NCBI RefSeq assembly: GCF_030053895.1
Contig: NZ_CP125781.1
Coordinates: 3,348,001 to 3,412,000, forward strand
DNA from: Trabulsiella odontotermitis
Lineage (GTDB): Bacteria > Pseudomonadota > Gammaproteobacteria > Enterobacterales > Enterobacteriaceae
Reading direction: 5' to 3'
Length of the DNA stretch: 64,000 bases
Shown here: one piece after another, positions 43,302 to 52,652 of the stretch
How the letters are laid out: the number at the start of each line of letters is the position of its first letter
Position numbering within the stretch: position 1 is the stretch's first letter
Position numbers and translations under genes: made by a program
Notes under the pieces: generated by a model
What the model was told of the DNA's origin: nothing
Database searches by the model: none
Seen by the model: the letters and a program-made list of their open reading frames with translations, nothing else

Positions 43302-44072
43302 ATGCAAAAAACGGTCTTAATTACAGGATGTTCCAGCGGTATTGGTCTCGAAAGCGCGCTTGAGCTTAAGCGCCAGGGGTTTCGGGTGCTGGCCGCCTGC
43401 CGTAAACCTGAGGATGTGGCGCGTATGCAGGGCAAGGGACTGACTGGTGTTCAGTTGGATCTCGACTCCCCCGAAAGTGTGGATCGCGCGGCAGATGAAG
43501 TGCTCACGCTCACCAACCATCGCCTGTACGGCATTTTTAATAACGCCGGTTATGGCGTTTATGGTTTGCTGACCACTATCAGCCGTACGCAGATGGAACA
43601 GCAGTTTTCTGCCAATTTTTTTGGCGCGCATCAGCTGACCATGCGCCTGTTACCTGCCATGGTGCCGTACGGCGAAGGCCGTATTGTGATGACCTCGTCG
43701 GTGATGGGGCTTATCTCTTCGCCGGGCCGAGGCGCGTATGCCGCCAGTAAATATGCGCTCGAAGCCTGGTCTGACGCGCTGCGCATGGAGCTGCGCCACT
43801 CCGGCATCAAAGTGAGCCTGATTGAGCCAGGCCCTATCCGCACACGCTTTTTTGAAAACGTCAGCCAGACTCAAGCCGACAAACCGGTGGAAAATCCGGG
43901 GATCGCTGCCCGTTTTACGCTTGGCCCGGAGGCAGTCGTTGAAAAAGTGCGCCATGCTTTTGTCAGCGACAAACCGAAAATCCGCTATCCTGTGACGCTG
44001 GTGACCCGGGTTGTCAGTCTGCTTAAACGCCTGTTGCCTGATCGCGCGATGGATAAAATTTTGCACGGCTGA
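43302..44072 (+). CDS. ybbO: Short-chain dehydrogenase YbbO
   Basis: A 256-residue SDR. The cofactor motif TGCSSGIGLE is near residue 8, NNAGYG follows, and the catalytic triad lies in MTSSVMG and YAASKYALEAW. E. coli YbbO has been shown to reduce medium- to long-chain aldehydes with NADP. It lies 28 bp after tesA, on the same strand, which supports a lipid-related role. Confidence 0.91.
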   Translation: MQKTVLITGCSSGIGLESALELKRQGFRVLAACRKPEDVARMQGKGLTGVQLDLDSPESVDRAADEVLTLTNHRLYGIFNNAGYGVYGLLTTISRTQMEQQFSANFFGAHQLTMRLLPAMVPYGEGRIVMTSSVMGLISSPGRGAYAASKYALEAWSDALRMELRHSGIKVSLIEPGPIRTRFFENVSQTQADKPVENPGIAARFTLGPEAVVEKVRHAFVSDKPKIRYPVTLVTRVVSLLKRLLPDRAMDKILHG

Positions 44073-44129
44073 GTTGAAGGCCGCGACCGCGCCCCCATGT
44101 CATTGGAAACTGACTAAAGAGAATGCCCC

Positions 44130-44984
44130 ATGTCTGTACAGAATATTATCGATATCACTGAAGCTAACCTGCACCAGACGCTGGAACAGTCGATGACGAC
44201 GCCAGTGCTGTTTTATTTCTGGTCCGCCCGCAGCCAGCACTGCGAGCAACTGACCCCGGTGCTCGAGAGCCTCGCGGCACAGTATAACGGGCAGTTTATT
44301 CTGGCGAAGGTCGATTGCGATGCGGAGCAAATGGTGGCCTCGCAGTTTGGCCTGCGCGCCATCCCGACGGTCTATCTGTTCCAGAATGGTCAGCCGGTTG
44401 ATGGCTTCCAGGGCCCGCAGCCGGAAGAAGCTATTCGCGCCCTGCTCGACAAAGTACTGCCGCGTGAAGAAGAGTTAAAAGCGCAACAGGCGATGGCGCT
44501 GATGCAGGAAGGCAACTACGCCGACGCGCTGCCGCTACTGAAAGACGCCTGGCAGCTTTCCGGTCAGGAGAGTCAGATTGGCCTGCTGCTGGCAGAAACG
44601 CAGATTGCGCTAAACCGTTCGGAAGACGCTGAAGCGGTGCTGAAAACCATACCGTTGCAGGATCAGGACACCCGTTATCAGGGACTGGTAGCGCAAATTG
44701 AACTGCTGAAGCAGGCGGCAGATACACCGGAAATCCAGCAGTTGCAACAGCAGGTAGAGCAGAACCCGGATGACGCGGCGCTGGCCTCGAAGCTGGCGCT
44801 TCAGTTGCATCAGGTGGGGCGTAACGAAGAGGCGCTGGAATTGCTGTTCAGCCATCTGCGTAAAGATTTAGGCGCCGCGGACGGACAGGCGCGCAAAATG
44901 TTGCAGGAAATCCTTGCCGCGCTCGGCACCGGCGATGCACTGGCGTCGAAATACCGCCGCCAGCTTTACTCGCTGCTGTACTAA
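44130..44984 (+). CDS. cnoX: Chaperedoxin CnoX (YbbN)
   Basis: A 284-residue protein with an N-terminal thioredoxin domain and C-terminal TPR repeats. The active site reads SQHC instead of CGPC, as in E. coli CnoX, so it binds clients through one cysteine rather than reducing disulfides. It protects proteins from over-oxidation in bleach stress and hands them to GroEL and DnaK. It follows ybbO by 57 bp. Confidence 0.93.
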   Translation: MSVQNIIDITEANLHQTLEQSMTTPVLFYFWSARSQHCEQLTPVLESLAAQYNGQFILAKVDCDAEQMVASQFGLRAIPTVYLFQNGQPVDGFQGPQPEEAIRALLDKVLPREEELKAQQAMALMQEGNYADALPLLKDAWQLSGQESQIGLLLAETQIALNRSEDAEAVLKTIPLQDQDTRYQGLVAQIELLKQAADTPEIQQLQQQVEQNPDDAALASKLALQLHQVGRNEEALELLFSHLRKDLGAADGQARKMLQEILAALGTGDALASKYRRQLYSLLY

Positions 44985-45000
44985 GTGCTCGTCTTTCCCT

Positions 45001-45780
45001 TCAGTGTTTCTTCAACACCGTCACCACCAGCTGGTGACGGTCGTTATAAAACTTACGATACGTCAGATAGCAGGCGATGATCGTCGACAGGCTGGCTGTC
45101 GACAGCAACATAAACGTCACCATAATCTGATACTTAATCGCTTTAACCGGATCGATCCCGGCAAATATTAACCCTGACATCATCCCCGGCAGGCTTACCA
45201 GCCCGACAGTTTTCGCCGAATCCACGGTCGGAATCAACGACGCGCGGATGCTGTCGCGAATGAGCTGAGCGGAAGCCATTTTCGGTGTCGCACCAAGGCT
45301 CAGCTTCTCCTGAATCTGCTGTTGCTCGCTGCTGAAACGCTGGCCGAGATTGTTGTAGCACAACCCTACCGCCACCATCGCGTTGCCGGCAATCATCCCG
45401 GAAATGGGGATCACCTGCATCGGGACAAATTCAATCGAACCGGAAAATACCAGCACCGCCAGCGTTAATCCGGCGCCGGTGGTAATCGCGATAAACGACG
45501 AAACAAAGGCTTTATCGATGTATTTACTGCGTTTCATCGCGTTATATGCCGCGTTAAAGCAAATAAACAACACCATTAATAACGTCAGCACTGCATGGTT
45601 AACGTTAAATATATATTTCAGGACATAGCCAACGATAATTAACTGCACCACCGCCCGGCAAATACTCCAGATGATGTCTTTTTCCAGCGCCAGTTTTTCG
45701 CGATAACTCACTATAATCGCAACGAAGACCAGGACCATCGATAATGCCAGCGATTCGTTAGTAATATTATGCCCGTTCAC
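45001..45780 (-). CDS. fetB: Iron export ABC permease FetB
   Basis: A 259-residue membrane protein, exactly the length of E. coli FetB (YbbM). About seven hydrophobic segments and the conserved SLGATPKMASAQLIRDSIRAS and LVSLPGMMSGLIFAGIDP blocks are present. With FetA it exports iron and raises resistance to oxidative stress. The start is the GTG at 45780 (VNGHNITNESLAL), matching the E. coli N terminus; it overlaps the end of fetA by 14 bp. Confidence 0.93.
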   Translation of the reverse strand: MNGHNITNESLALSMVLVFVAIIVSYREKLALEKDIIWSICRAVVQLIIVGYVLKYIFNVNHAVLTLLMVLFICFNAAYNAMKRSKYIDKAFVSSFIAITTGAGLTLAVLVFSGSIEFVPMQVIPISGMIAGNAMVAVGLCYNNLGQRFSSEQQQIQEKLSLGATPKMASAQLIRDSIRASLIPTVDSAKTVGLVSLPGMMSGLIFAGIDPVKAIKYQIMVTFMLLSTASLSTIIACYLTYRKFYNDRHQLVVTVLKKH

Positions 45781-46447
45781 GGTTTGCCTCCGGCTCTTCT
45801 GCTCTGGCATGCGTCTGCAGGGTGATCACATCATCCGCATGGGCGATTTCGTCTTTATCATGCGTCACCCACAGCACGGCGATTTGCTTCTCCTGCACGT
45901 AGCGATGCACTATCTCATTGACGTTCTGTTTGTTGCGCTCATCCAGCGCGCTGGTGATCTCATCCAGCAACAGCACTTTTGGCAGGAACTGGAGATTACG
46001 GATCAGCGACACTCGTTGTTTTTCGCCACCCGACAATTCAGATATGGATTTCTCCAGCGTCTCGTGCGCTAAACCAAAGCGGGTCAGATCGGCAAGGAAT
46101 GTTTTCGGATCGGGCGTCTGATTGCGGATTTGCCACGGAAAAATCAGGTTGTCGTAAACCGTGGCACCGAACAGCGTCGGCGTTTGCGCACAGTAAGACA
46201 CCTGCTGCCGGTACGTTTCCGGCGACAGCGTGGTAATGTCTTTACCTTCAAACAGAATGGCGCCCTCTGTCGGGCTCAGCAGCGAGGCGATAATCTTCAG
46301 CAGTGTGCTTTTCCCACAGCCTGAAGGGCCGGTAATCAGCTTAAATTCGCCAGGCTCCAGCGTGAGATGAATATGACTGAGGATGGTGGTGTTGTCGGGG
46401 CGATACCCGACATCGTCTAATTGCAAAAGCGTCATAGTTTCCTTCAT
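45767..46447 (-). CDS. fetA: Iron export ABC ATP-binding protein FetA
   Basis: A 226-residue ATPase (E. coli FetA has 225). Walker A is GPSGCGKST, signature LSGGEKQRVSLIRNL, Walker B VLLLDEITSALD. The ATG at 46447 gives the same N-terminal length as E. coli; an ATG four codons later has a better ribosome site (GAAGGAAACT) and cannot be excluded. It is divergent from qmcA and coupled to fetB. Confidence 0.92.
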   Translation of the reverse strand: MKETMTLLQLDDVGYRPDNTTILSHIHLTLEPGEFKLITGPSGCGKSTLLKIIASLLSPTEGAILFEGKDITTLSPETYRQQVSYCAQTPTLFGATVYDNLIFPWQIRNQTPDPKTFLADLTRFGLAHETLEKSISELSGGEKQRVSLIRNLQFLPKVLLLDEITSALDERNKQNVNEIVHRYVQEKQIAVLWVTHDKDEIAHADDVITLQTHARAEEPEANRERA

Positions 46448-46596
46448 GTCGATTCCGGACTTTCTTCCTGTTTCTTTATTAGTGTACCGGGTTGCTTTAT
46501 TACTAGCGAACTTACCGTAATAAACAGATATACTTATCAACGACGAGCGACAAATAAATCTCGTAACCACATGGACTGTACGACAGGAGGTTTTTA

Positions 46597-47514
46597 ATGC
46601 TAATTGTTATCCCCATTTTAATTTTCGTTGCACTGGTGATCGTCGGTGCGGGTATCAAAATCGTCCCGCAGGGTTTCCAGTGGACTGTCGAACGCTTCGG
46701 CCGTTACACCAAAACATTGCTGCCGGGGTTAAACCTTGTCGTCCCGTTCATGGACCGTGTGGGTCGCAAGATCAACGTCATGGAGCAGGTGTTAGACATC
46801 CCCTCGCAGGAAGTCATCTCCAAAGATAACGCCAACGTCACCATTGACGCCGTCTGCTTTATTCAGGTGATTGATGCGCCGAAAGCGGCGTACGAAGTCA
46901 GCAACCTTGAGCTGGCGATCATCAACCTGACCATGACCAACATCCGTACCGTGCTGGGGTCGATGGAGCTCGATGAAATGCTCTCCCAGCGCGACAGCAT
47001 TAACACCCGTCTGCTGCACATCGTTGACGAGGCGACCAATCCATGGGGCATCAAAGTCACGCGTATTGAAATCCGTGATGTCCGTCCGCCCGCTGAGCTT
47101 ATCGCCTCCATGAACGCGCAGATGAAAGCCGAACGTACCAAACGTGCTTACATCCTTGAGGCCGAAGGGGTGCGTCAGGCGGAAATCCTCAAAGCCGAGG
47201 GTGAAAAGCAGTCGCAAATCCTTAAGGCCGAAGGTGACCGTCAGTCCGCCTTCCTGCAGGCAGAAGCGCGTGAACGTTCGGCGGAAGCCGAAGCCCGGGC
47301 CACCAAAATGGTGTCTGAGGCGATCGCCGCCGGGGACATCCAGGCCGTGAACTACTTCGTGGCTCAGAAATACACTGACGCGTTGCAGCAAATTGGTTCG
47401 GCGAATAACAGCAAAGTGGTGCTGATGCCGCTGGAGGCCAGCAGTCTGATGGGCTCTATCGCCGGGATCAGCGAACTTATCAGCGAAAGCACGGGGTCGC
47501 GGAAAAAATCATGA
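46597..47514 (+). CDS. qmcA: SPFH/stomatin-family membrane protein QmcA
   Basis: A 305-residue protein with one N-terminal membrane anchor, an SPFH/band-7 domain (residues about 20-190) and a coiled-coil tail with repeated AEGxxQxxILKAEG units. It is the YbbK/QmcA type, a membrane scaffold linked to FtsH-type quality control. Its stop overlaps the ybbJ start, whose product is its NfeD partner. Confidence 0.93.
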   Translation: MLIVIPILIFVALVIVGAGIKIVPQGFQWTVERFGRYTKTLLPGLNLVVPFMDRVGRKINVMEQVLDIPSQEVISKDNANVTIDAVCFIQVIDAPKAAYEVSNLELAIINLTMTNIRTVLGSMELDEMLSQRDSINTRLLHIVDEATNPWGIKVTRIEIRDVRPPAELIASMNAQMKAERTKRAYILEAEGVRQAEILKAEGEKQSQILKAEGDRQSAFLQAEARERSAEAEARATKMVSEAIAAGDIQAVNYFVAQKYTDALQQIGSANNSKVVLMPLEASSLMGSIAGISELISESTGSRKKS

Positions 47515-47972
47515 TGGAACTGATTCTGGCCCATCCACACATCTTCTGGCTGAGCCTTGGGGGATTGTTGCTGGCGACAGAAATGCTCGGTGGTAATGGC
47601 TATTTGCTGTGGAGCGGCGTGGCGGCGGTCATCACCGGGCTGGTGACCTGGCTGCTGCCCATCAGTTGGGAATGGCAGGGCGTGCTGTTTGCCCTGCTGA
47701 CGCTACTCGCCGCATGGCTGTGGTGGCGCTGGATGTCAAATCGCGTTAAGCGCCAGCGCCCGAGCGACAGCCATCTCAACCAGCGCGGTCAGCAATTAAT
47801 CGGCAGCCGCTTTGTGCTGGAGAACACGCTGGTGAACGGTCGTGGCCATATGCGGGTTGGCGACAGCTCCTGGCCGGTGTCGGCAGAAGAGGATCTGACC
47901 GCCGGGACGAAAGTGGAAGTGATCGCCATCGAAGGTATCACCCTTCGCATCAGGCCTCTGCTGCCCCGCTAA
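47511..47972 (+). CDS. ybbJ: NfeD-like membrane protein YbbJ
   Basis: A 153-residue NfeD-type protein, with two to three hydrophobic segments in the first 75 residues and a C-terminal OB-fold (GRGHMRVGDSSWPVSAEEDL). It pairs with QmcA and starts within the qmcA stop codon (ATGA). The gene ends directly at the cueR stop on the other strand, with no spacer. Confidence 0.92.
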   Translation: MMELILAHPHIFWLSLGGLLLATEMLGGNGYLLWSGVAAVITGLVTWLLPISWEWQGVLFALLTLLAAWLWWRWMSNRVKRQRPSDSHLNQRGQQLIGSRFVLENTLVNGRGHMRVGDSSWPVSAEEDLTAGTKVEVIAIEGITLRIRPLLPR

Positions 47973-48389
47973 TCAGGCTTTTGCCTTTGCTTTGTGATGA
48001 CAGCAGCCGGCGAGGTTATCAATAATCGGGCAGTCGGCGCTGTCATCGCCCGGGCAGGCATCCGCCAGTGCCAGCAGTTGTGCGCGCATCGCCTGCAATT
48101 CTTCAATATGCCGTTCAATATTCGCCACGCGTTGTAGCGTACGCGATTTCACATCCGCGCTGTGACGACCCGGATCGTTAAACAAATTCACTAGCTCGCC
48201 ACACTCTTCAAGATTAAACCCCACCTGACGCGCCTGGCGCAGCAGGGTCAGTTCATCAAGATGTTTTTGCGAGTAACTGCGGTAACCATTTTCACTACGC
48301 AGCGGCGGTGTCACGATCCCTTTCTCTTCGTAAAAGCGAATCGCTTTGCTGGTCAACCCGGTTTTTTTCGCCACATCGCTAATATTCAC
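47973..48389 (-). CDS. cueR: Copper-responsive MerR-family regulator CueR
   Basis: A 138-residue MerR protein (E. coli CueR 135). The DNA-binding domain MNISDVAKKTGLTSKAIRFYEEKG is standard. The Cu(I)-binding loop ACPGDDSADC with its two cysteines near residues 112 and 120 is intact. A histidine/cysteine tail GCCHHKAKAKA follows. It activates copA (and cueO) on copper binding by unwinding a 19-bp-spaced promoter. Confidence 0.96.
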   Translation of the reverse strand: MNISDVAKKTGLTSKAIRFYEEKGIVTPPLRSENGYRSYSQKHLDELTLLRQARQVGFNLEECGELVNLFNDPGRHSADVKSRTLQRVANIERHIEELQAMRAQLLALADACPGDDSADCPIIDNLAGCCHHKAKAKA

Positions 48390-48398
48390 ATTTCCCCC

Positions 48399-48429
48399 TT
48401 GACCTTCCCCTTGATGGAAGGTTTACCCT
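48399..48429 (+). promoter_or_regulatory. CueR-controlled copA promoter
   Basis: A -35 TTGACC (48399-48404) and a -10 TACCCT (48424-48429) are separated by a long 19-bp spacer containing the dyad ACCTTCC-N7-GGAAGGT (48402-48422). This is the MerR-family layout for CueR control of copA. Confidence 0.88.
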
Positions 48430-48504
48430 TATTCACAGTGATATGAAAAAAGGTGGATCAGGCAGTCTCTGGTCTGATGATTATACCCTAAAAGGAGATC
48501 GATT

Positions 48505-51006
48505 ATGTCTCAAACGATAAACCTGACGCTGGATGGTCTCAGCTGTGGTCACTGCGTTAAACGCGTGAAAGAGAGTCTCGAACAGCGTCCCGACGTTGAA
48601 AAGGCCGAGGTTTCCCTCGACCATGCAGAAGTCGTTGGCAGCGCCAGTGCTGACCAGTTGATCGACACCGTAAAACAAGCCGGATATGGGGCGGAGCTAA
48701 GCCACCCAAAGGCTGACCCGCTGGCGGAATCAAAAAACCCGTCGGAAGCACTGACAGCGGCAACTCCTGAGCTTCCGGCAGCGCAAGAGCCTGATGACAG
48801 CCAACAGTTGCTGATCAACGGCATGAGCTGCGCCAGTTGTGTTTCCCGCGTTCAGAATGCGCTACAGGCGGTTCCGGGGGTGACGCAGGCACGGGTAAAC
48901 CTTGCGGAACGCTCTGCGCTGGTAATGGGCAGCGCGTCCGCAGCCGATTTAGTGCAGGCGGTGGAAAAAGCCGGCTACGGCGCAGAAGCGATTGAAGACG
49001 ATCTTGAGCGCCGTGAACGCCAGCAGGAAACCGCTCTTGCGACCATGAAACGCTTCCGCTGGCAGGCCATTGTGGCGCTGCTGGTCGGTATCCCGGTGAT
49101 GGGCTGGGGAATGATCGGCGACAATATGATGGTCACCGACGCCAACCGCTCGCTGTGGCTGATGATTGGGCTTATCACCCTCGCGGTAATGGTGTTCGCC
49201 GGGGGGCATTTCTACTCCAGCGCCTGGAAGAGCCTGAAAAACCGCACCGCGACCATGGACACGCTGGTCGCGCTCGGTACCGGGGTAGCATGGCTCTATT
49301 CGATGAGCGTCAACCTGTGGCCGCAGTGGTTCCCGATGGAAGCGCGGCACCTTTACTATGAAGCCAGCGCAATGATCATCGGTCTGATTAACCTGGGTCA
49401 TATGCTGGAAGCCCGCGCCCGTCAGCGTTCGTCAAAAGCGCTGGAGAAACTGCTCGATCTCACCCCGCCCTCTGCGCGCGTCGTGACCGAAGACGGCGAA
49501 AAAACCGTACCGCTGGCTGACGTCCAGCCAGGCATGACGCTGCGCCTGACCACCGGTGATCGTGTGCCGGTTGACGGTGAAATCACCCAGGGCGAAGCCT
49601 GGTTCGATGAAGCGATGCTGACCGGCGAACCTGTTCCGCAGCAGAAAGGCGATGGCGAAAGTATTCATGCCGGGACGGTCGTCCAGGACGGTAGCGTATT
49701 GTTTCGCGCCAGCGCCGTAGGCAGCCACACCACGCTGTCCCGCATTATTCGTATGGTGCGGCAGGCCCAAAGCAGTAAACCGGAAATGGGTCAGATGGCC
49801 GACAGAATCTCTGCGGTATTCGTACCCGCCGTGGTCGCCATTGCGCTGTTCAGCGCCGCCATCTGGTATTTCTTCGGCCCTGCGCCGCAGATTGTCTATA
49901 CGCTGGTGATCGCCACCACAGTGTTAATTATTGCCTGTCCGTGTGCGCTGGGGCTGGCAACGCCGATGTCGATCATTTCAGGCGTGGGGCGGGCGGCGGA
50001 ATTTGGTGTGCTGGTGCGTGATGCCGATGCGCTGCAGCGCGCCAGCACGCTCGACACGCTGGTGTTTGATAAAACTGGCACCCTGACAGAAGGCAAACCG
50101 CAGATCGTGGCGGTGAAAACTGTCGCGCAGTTCGATGAACGTGAGGCGCTGCGTCTGGCGGCAGCGCTGGAACAGGGATCGAGCCACCCGCTGGCAAGAG
50201 CGATCCTCGAAAAAGCAGGCGACGCGACACTACCGCAGGTCAATGGCTTCCGCACCCTGCGTGGGCTGGGCGTTAGTGGCGAAGCCGAAGGGCACACGCT
50301 GCTGCTTGGCAACCAGGCGCTGCTCAACGAACAACAGGTGGATACGAAAGCACTGGATGACGAACTGGCCGCACAGGCCTCCCGTGGCGCCACGCCGGTA
50401 CTGCTGGCGGTTGATGGTCAAGCCGCCGCGCTGTTCGCCATCCGCGATCCGCTGCGTGAAGACAGCGTAGCCGCACTTGAGCGCCTGCACCGCGAAGGCT
50501 ATCGTCTGGTGATGCTCACCGGCGACAACCCGACCACGGCGAAGGCGATTGCGAAAGAAGCGGGTATCGATGAAGTGATCGCCGGCGTATTGCCGGACGG
50601 CAAAGCTGAGGCCATCAGGAAACTGCAGAGCCAGGGACGCCAGGTGGCGATGGTCGGCGATGGCATCAACGACGCCCCGGCGCTGGCACAGGCGGACGTC
50701 GGGATCGCAATGGGCGGCGGGAGCGATGTGGCTATCGAGACTGCAGCGATTACCCTGATGCGTCACAGCCTTGCAGGGGTTGCCGATGCGCTGGCGATTT
50801 CCAAAGCCACGCTGCGTAATATGAAACAAAACCTGCTTGGCGCGTTTATCTACAACTCGCTGGGCATTCCGATCGCCGCTGGGATCTTATGGCCGCTCAC
50901 CGGCACGCTGCTGAACCCGGTTGTGGCAGGGGCCGCGATGGCGCTCTCCTCCATCACCGTGGTGAGCAACGCCAACCGGTTGCTGCGCTTTAAACCGAAA
51001 AACTAA
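48505..51006 (+). CDS. copA: Cu(I)-exporting P1B-type ATPase CopA
   Basis: An 833-residue copper pump (E. coli CopA 834). Two N-terminal heavy-metal domains carry GLSCGHC (Cys14, Cys17) and GMSCASC. The membrane CPC motif is in ACPCALGLATP. The phosphorylation site is DKTGTLTEGK, and MVGDGINDAPAL forms the hinge. It exports Cu(I) from the cytoplasm. In E. coli a copA frameshift site makes a short copper chaperone, CopA(Z); the first domain here is similar, but the slippery element was not checked base by base. Confidence 0.96.
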   Translation: MSQTINLTLDGLSCGHCVKRVKESLEQRPDVEKAEVSLDHAEVVGSASADQLIDTVKQAGYGAELSHPKADPLAESKNPSEALTAATPELPAAQEPDDSQQLLINGMSCASCVSRVQNALQAVPGVTQARVNLAERSALVMGSASAADLVQAVEKAGYGAEAIEDDLERRERQQETALATMKRFRWQAIVALLVGIPVMGWGMIGDNMMVTDANRSLWLMIGLITLAVMVFAGGHFYSSAWKSLKNRTATMDTLVALGTGVAWLYSMSVNLWPQWFPMEARHLYYEASAMIIGLINLGHMLEARARQRSSKALEKLLDLTPPSARVVTEDGEKTVPLADVQPGMTLRLTTGDRVPVDGEITQGEAWFDEAMLTGEPVPQQKGDGESIHAGTVVQDGSVLFRASAVGSHTTLSRIIRMVRQAQSSKPEMGQMADRISAVFVPAVVAIALFSAAIWYFFGPAPQIVYTLVIATTVLIIACPCALGLATPMSIISGVGRAAEFGVLVRDADALQRASTLDTLVFDKTGTLTEGKPQIVAVKTVAQFDEREALRLAAALEQGSSHPLARAILEKAGDATLPQVNGFRTLRGLGVSGEAEGHTLLLGNQALLNEQQVDTKALDDELAAQASRGATPVLLAVDGQAAALFAIRDPLREDSVAALERLHREGYRLVMLTGDNPTTAKAIAKEAGIDEVIAGVLPDGKAEAIRKLQSQGRQVAMVGDGINDAPALAQADVGIAMGGGSDVAIETAAITLMRHSLAGVADALAISKATLRNMKQNLLGAFIYNSLGIPIAAGILWPLTGTLLNPVVAGAAMALSSITVVSNANRLLRFKPKN

Positions 51007-51013
51007 CCTGCCC

Positions 51014-51036
51014 CCCTCTCCCGCTCCGGGAGAGGG
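51014..51036 (+). terminator. Hairpin after copA
   Basis: CCCTCTCCCG-N3-CGGGAGAGGG (51014-51036) is a perfect 10-bp stem just after the copA stop. The following TTCCGTTT is a weak T-tract. A similar hairpin recurs at 61903-61925, so it belongs to a repeated class. Confidence 0.7.
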
Positions 51037-51095
51037 TTCCGTTTGCACCCGTCTTTGCAACGCGCTAGCATGGTCGCCTCAACCACGGAGTGCGT

Positions 51096-51890
51096 ATGAG
51101 CCTGTTAACTCAACTAAAAACGCTGTGGAATCATCTGAAGGGAACGGCGTATTCATGGCCCGCCATTGACCTTTCACTTTCCGGCGATCGTCATTTCCAC
51201 CTGGTCGGTAGCATCCATATGGGCACACGCGACATGTCGCCGCTCCCTCCCCGGCTGCTGAAGAAAATGCGCGAGGCGGATGCGCTGATCGTCGAAGCTG
51301 ACATTTCAGGCCAGGAAACCCCGTTCAGCGATCTCCCCGTCTGCCCCCCACTTGAAGAACGCCTCAGCGCCGCACAGCGCGAGCAGTTAGCCGTGCTTGC
51401 CGAAGAGATGGGGCTTTCCGTTTCACTATTTGATCATCAACCGTTATGGCAAATTGCCATGATATTGCAGGCGACCCAGGCGCAAAAGCTGGGGCTGCGT
51501 CCGGATTACGGCATTGACTATCAATTGCTGCGGGACGCCAGAGCGCATGACATGACGATCATTGAACTCGAAGGCGCAAACAGCCAGATGGCATTGCTGA
51601 ATCAGCTTCCGGATAACGGTCTGATGTTGCTGGAAGATACGCTCACCCACTGGCACACCAATGCGCGGTTGTTGCAGGTAATGATCGGCTGGTGGCTGGA
51701 GCAGGCACCCACTCAGGGAGCGGTCGAATTACCAAATACGTTTAGTGAATCGCTTTACGATATCCTGATGCATCAGCGTAATCTCGCCTGGCGCGACACG
51801 CTGCTGGCGCTTCCCGCCGGGCGTTATGTGGTGGCCGTTGGCGCGCTGCATTTGTATGGGGAAGGGAACCTGCCGACGCTGCTGAAATAA
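51096..51890 (+). CDS. ybaP: TraB/GumN-family protein YbaP
   Basis: A 264-residue protein identical in length to E. coli YbaP. It has the family GSIHMG motif (residue about 36) and the C-terminal VAVGALHLYGEGNLP motif with a conserved His, which together form the proposed metal site of TraB/Tiki-like hydrolases. Function in enterobacteria is unknown. Its end meets the ChiX terminator on the opposite strand. Confidence 0.9.
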   Translation: MSLLTQLKTLWNHLKGTAYSWPAIDLSLSGDRHFHLVGSIHMGTRDMSPLPPRLLKKMREADALIVEADISGQETPFSDLPVCPPLEERLSAAQREQLAVLAEEMGLSVSLFDHQPLWQIAMILQATQAQKLGLRPDYGIDYQLLRDARAHDMTIIELEGANSQMALLNQLPDNGLMLLEDTLTHWHTNARLLQVMIGWWLEQAPTQGAVELPNTFSESLYDILMHQRNLAWRDTLLALPAGRYVVAVGALHLYGEGNLPTLLK

Positions 51891-51968
51891 AAAAGTGGCC
51901 AATATTTCTATTGGCCCGTCAAAGAGGAATTTCATCATTATTATTATCCCGGGATTTGCACCCCGGAT
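51889..51968 (-). ncRNA. chiX: Small RNA ChiX (SroB)
   Basis: On the minus strand the core GAAATTCCTCTTTGACGGGC and a terminator stem GGCCAATA-GAAA-TATTGGCC followed by T6 match E. coli ChiX. It lies at the conserved site between ybaP and ybaK. ChiX is an Hfq-dependent RNA that silences the chitoporin gene chiP and related targets by pairing near their ribosome sites. The 5' hairpin, CCGGG-N8-CCCGG, differs in sequence from E. coli (CCGTCGC/GTGACGG) but keeps the structure. The 5' end is estimated from the promoter. Confidence 0.88.
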
Positions 51969-51974
51969 CTTTCG

Positions 51975-52004
51975 ATTGTCGCTCAAACTCATCATCACTG
52001 CCAA
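51975..52004 (-). promoter_or_regulatory. chiX promoter
   Basis: Minus-strand TTGGCA (52004-51999), 18-bp spacer and GACAAT (51980-51975) place the start near 51968, just before the first ChiX hairpin. Confidence 0.6.
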
Positions 52005-52089
52005 CACTATTGAGCAAGATAATGCTATTTTTTAGACAACCGTCAGGCGTAATCTTTACCGGTAACGTTATTGTTGAAGAAGGACTGTT

Positions 52090-52569
52090 ATGACTCCCGC
52101 GGTTAAGTTACTCGAAAAAAACAAGATTCCTTTCCAGATACACACTTACGATCACGATCCGAATGAAACAAACTTTGGCGACGAAGTGGTACGCAAGCTC
52201 GGTCTGGATCCGGACAGGGTTTATAAGACGCTACTGGTAGCGGTAAATGGCGATATGAAGCATCTGGCGGTAGCCGTCACGCCAGTCGCCACGCAGCTCG
52301 ATTTAAAGAAAGTGGCGAAAGCCCTGGGTGCGAAAAAAGTGGATATGGCTGATCCGCTGGTGGCGCAGCGCACCACCGGCTATCTGGTAGGCGGCATCAG
52401 TCCGCTGGGGCAGAAAAAACGCCTGCCGACGCTGATCGATGCGCCGTCGCAGACGTTTGAAACTATTTATGTGTCCGGCGGAAAGCGCGGGCTGGACATT
52501 GAACTGACGGCGAGCGATCTGGCAAAAATGCTGAGTGCACAATTTGCCGATATCGCCCGCCGCGATTAA
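52090..52569 (+). CDS. ybaK: Cys-tRNA(Pro)/Cys-tRNA(Cys) deacylase YbaK
   Basis: A 159-residue editing enzyme of the YbaK/INS family, same length as in E. coli. It removes cysteine wrongly attached to tRNA-Pro. The catalytic lysine lies in the DRVYKTLL segment, and the GGISPLGQKK loop is typical. Its end is followed by REP sequences. Confidence 0.94.
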   Translation: MTPAVKLLEKNKIPFQIHTYDHDPNETNFGDEVVRKLGLDPDRVYKTLLVAVNGDMKHLAVAVTPVATQLDLKKVAKALGAKKVDMADPLVAQRTTGYLVGGISPLGQKKRLPTLIDAPSQTFETIYVSGGKRGLDIELTASDLAKMLSAQFADIARRD

Positions 52570-52575
52570 AACCTT

Positions 52576-52641
52576 GCCCGGTGGCGCTGCGCTTACCGGG
52601 CCTACAAACGTAGGCCGGGTAAGGCGTAGCCGCCACCCGGC
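52576..52641. repeat. REP pair (BIME) between ybaK and ushA
   Basis: Two palindromic units, 52576-52601 (GCCCGGTGGCGC...ACCGGGC) and 52614-52641 (GCCGGGTAAGGCG...CACCCGGC), face opposite ways around the linker CTACAAACGTAG. This is a typical enterobacterial BIME between convergent genes, able to stabilise mRNA 3' ends or bind IHF, gyrase or Pol I. Confidence 0.9.
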
Positions 52642-52652
52642 ACTGTTCATGG

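Noticed and set aside
52576..52641. CRISPR-like repeats
   Set aside because: The inverted units are REP/BIME sequences, with no regular spacers. No CRISPR array or cas gene was seen in the window.
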